From Bin80 sp965209015 (GTDB taxonomy: Bacteria > Bacteroidota > Rhodothermia > Rhodothermales > Bin80): DNA of 64,000 bases. A model generated the notes under the pieces. The model saw only the letters and a program-made list of their open reading frames with translations. It was not told where the DNA came from and did no database searches. The stretch covers positions 496,001-560,000 of the forward strand of contig OZ242367.1 in assembly GCA_965209015.1 (NCBI GenBank). The letters are read 5' to 3'. The translations under genes were made by a program, and so were the position numbers. Shown here piece by piece: positions 62,235 to 64,000 of the stretch. Positions within the stretch are counted from its first letter, which is position 1. Each line of letters starts with the position of its first letter.

Positions 62235-64000
62235 TTAGAACTCTCTTTTAAGTTGCAATCGGATCAGATGCCGGAGTTGCAGGGGGCTGTCTCGTTGTGC
62301 TTGCCCGGTTGTCCCGACAAAGAGTTGCACCTTGGTCGGATGCTCGTGTGCCCGTGCAATGTTCCATCCCATCTCATACCTGCGCTGCGGTCCGCCGCCG
62401 CTGAAGCTGACCTCGGGTTGCAAGGTGAATGCTCTGGAGAATAGAGCGAACCCATAGCCTGCCTGTACCCGCAGGTCTTCGGTTTGATGTGTCCTATACT
62501 GTGGCTGGATGGTTTCGGCGCGGAGTAGCCGTTCGGCCCCACCCAGGGCCTCTGCCCCGATGGTATGCTCCACTCGAACCTGGAGCCCCTCGCTGGAATG
62601 GGGCTGTGGATCCCAGGTCACCGCCCCTGCAAGCCCCTGATCCTGAAGTCCGCGATCCTGGTGTGTCAGCACCGCATGTGCATGCACCTCTATGTCCAGA
62701 CCACTCGCTGGCTCCGAGAGACGGAACCCCACCTGCATGTCCACCCCGAATCCTGTCTCTGCATCGCCACCGTCATGGCGGAGGGCCAGTTCCGCCACCG
62801 GCTCTATCGTAGATTGGGTTCCTAAACGGATCCCGCGCATGGTTCCCTGTAATCCCAGCCGCAACCGAGATACTTGCGCCTGATCTTCCGATAACTCCTC
62901 GGTCTCACTCGCTCCCATCTGCACCAGCAAGGCATCCGAGCGAATCCCCAGCTCCAGTCCTCGGTTCCTTACTGCACCGAGTCGCCCATAGATCCCCCCA
63001 CCGACCATTCGCAGATCCATCGGCGTGGATACCTGTTCCACGGTCATCGATCCACGACCATATCCGACCACGCCCCATGCCGTGATCCCCGAACTGAGCG
63101 CATAACATCCATTGGGGTATACTCCGGTCAGATAGGCGGAATGTGTACCTTCATCACTTGCCATTGCATACTCGCCCTCGGAGCGTGTATAAGCTACCAG
63201 TACACCCAGTCCCCCTTTGTCTCTGATCCAGTCTGCCCCGAACATCCCACTGGATACGCGTCCCTCCAGGTTCAAGGCCCCGTCCGCACCCTGAACGCGA
63301 GATACCGCCCCATGTCCCCAGAGCGCGACCCCACTCCCGTCCCGCATCCCATGTCGGAACGAACTGCCATGCAATAGACGCTCCCGCGTCAGCGTATGGC
63401 CCAGCCGAACTACCGGATCGGTCATTCCAAGGAGTACAGCATGCCGGTCCGGCTTGACTTCTTGCACACGCACATAATTTGGCAAGGAAGCCAAAGCCAA
63501 TGGCCGTCCCGCCAGATAGACTTCATTACGCCGGGACCGCTGCACCCGCCCTTCACACTGCGTTGCCCGCAAGACCTGATCCGCTACCGTCCTTCCCAGA
63601 CGTCCCATCCATGCCGTACGGATTCGATTCGTGGAGCGAACCTGTCGGGGAGGACTTTCCAAGCTCTCCTCAAATCCTGCATCATCCACAAACGAAACTT
63701 GGACCACCAGACTTGCTCCTGCATCGATATCTACAGGGACATAGGTATCTCCCTCCCCGATCGGTTCATGCGGACTCCCCTCCTTCATACGGAGCCACTG
63801 ATAGCGATACCCGTATCCCGGCTCTCCAGCCTGTGCACGGCGCAGTCCATCCAGATCCTGAATCTCCTCCACCGAAACTCGAAGCACCTGTCCCACCTGC
63901 ATGGACCCAATGATCTGGGGCCGACCCGTTGCCTCATCGTTGACCGCGGTCACATCAATGATCATCCGGGCGGCCAACGGACTCTCCGAGGTCCCATCGC
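62235..64000 (-). CDS. C-terminal part of a large outer-membrane barrel protein (runs off right edge)
   Basis: The frame is open to the right edge, so the N-terminus is missing; 588 codons are visible. A cadherin/Ig-like repeat end ('TAVNDEATGRPQIIGSMQVGQVLRVSVEEIQDLDGL', ~15-120) is followed by a linker and a ~350-residue antiparallel barrel with alternating hydrophobic residues ('GMFGADWIRDKGGLGVLVAYTRSEGEY', 'MQVGFRLSEPASGLDIEVHAHAVL') ending with Phe ('LIRLQLKREF'), as in autotransporter-like outer-membrane proteins. The DNA is clearly more GC-rich than the rest of the window. Confidence 0.75.
   Translation of the reverse strand, partial: DGTSESPLAARMIIDVTAVNDEATGRPQIIGSMQVGQVLRVSVEEIQDLDGLRRAQAGEPGYGYRYQWLRMKEGSPHEPIGEGDTYVPVDIDAGASLVVQVSFVDDAGFEESLESPPRQVRSTNRIRTAWMGRLGRTVADQVLRATQCEGRVQRSRRNEVYLAGRPLALASLPNYVRVQEVKPDRHAVLLGMTDPVVRLGHTLTRERLLHGSSFRHGMRDGSGVALWGHGAVSRVQGADGALNLEGRVSSGMFGADWIRDKGGLGVLVAYTRSEGEYAMASDEGTHSAYLTGVYPNGCYALSSGITAWGVVGYGRGSMTVEQVSTPMDLRMVGGGIYGRLGAVRNRGLELGIRSDALLVQMGASETEELSEDQAQVSRLRLGLQGTMRGIRLGTQSTIEPVAELALRHDGGDAETGFGVDMQVGFRLSEPASGLDIEVHAHAVLTHQDRGLQDQGLAGAVTWDPQPHSSEGLQVRVEHTIGAEALGGAERLLRAETIQPQYRTHQTEDLRVQAGYGFALFSRAFTLQPEVSFSGGGPQRRYEMGWNIARAHEHPTKVQLFVGTTGQAQRDSPLQLRHLIRLQLKREF

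Overview
The window looks like a chromosomal segment of an uncultured or little-studied member of the Bacteroidota/Rhodothermota/Balneolota (FCB) group. The main clues are a GldA/GldF/GldG-type ABC system, several secreted proteins ending in a type IX secretion (Por) sorting domain with the typical 'ENYPNPF' start, a TonB-dependent receptor, a SPOR lipoprotein and the rarity of strong Shine-Dalgarno sites. This placement is inferred from gene content only; no rRNA or marker phylogeny is available.

Layout. 0-8.5 kb is housekeeping: a gldA-gldF-gldG operon (gldG runs off the left edge), NADP isocitrate dehydrogenase and a dolichol-phosphate-mannose-type glycosyltransferase on the minus strand, diverging from a pyruvate dehydrogenase E1alpha-E1beta-E2 operon and a metallophosphoesterase. 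8.5-21 kb is sparser: a coiled-coil repeat protein, a lipoprotein sulfatase, tRNA-Pro(CGG), an HsdR-N-like nuclease-domain protein overlapping a CysQ-like phosphatase, an ISL3-family insertion sequence with inverted repeats and a perfect 8-bp target duplication, a TonB-dependent receptor with a TMEM220-like protein, a YtcJ-like amidohydrolase and a cupin. 21-26 kb is one giant DUF4011/SF1-helicase/nuclease/DUF3320 protein, a plausible stand-alone defence gene. 26-31 kb is a giant leucine-rich-repeat (LRR) surface protein with a G10 tract just before its start and a related ~130-bp repeat on each side of the locus.

31-41.7 kb holds two OsmC proteins, a DUF4097 protein and a fatty-acid beta-oxidation cluster (FadN-FadA, then FadE after a 1.3-kb hairpin-rich spacer). 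41.75-45.52 kb is the most notable object: a 3.8-kb IS1595-family transposon with perfect 24-bp terminal inverted repeats and an 8-bp target duplication (one mismatch). It carries a Panacea (DUF4065) protein plus a small membrane protein (candidate toxin-antitoxin pair), two further small proteins, and a decayed DNA methyltransferase-HNH unit with a G10 tract near its 5' end. 45.6-54.2 kb has a polyprenyl diphosphate synthase and two paralogous secreted subtilases fused to plant-type LRRs and a type IX sorting domain. 54.4-62 kb returns to housekeeping: BtuC/BtuF-like import genes, deoC, a SPOR lipoprotein, dapD, polyphosphate glucokinase, a 42-residue lipoprotein overlapping dnaG, dnaG, an IS1595 relic and an SxtJ-like membrane protein. 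The right edge is the C-terminal part of a large outer-membrane barrel protein in visibly more GC-rich DNA.

Together the region combines conserved central metabolism with a strongly variable, repeat-driven cell-surface and mobile-element component. Homopolymer G/C tracts of 8-10 bases occur at three of the variable loci.
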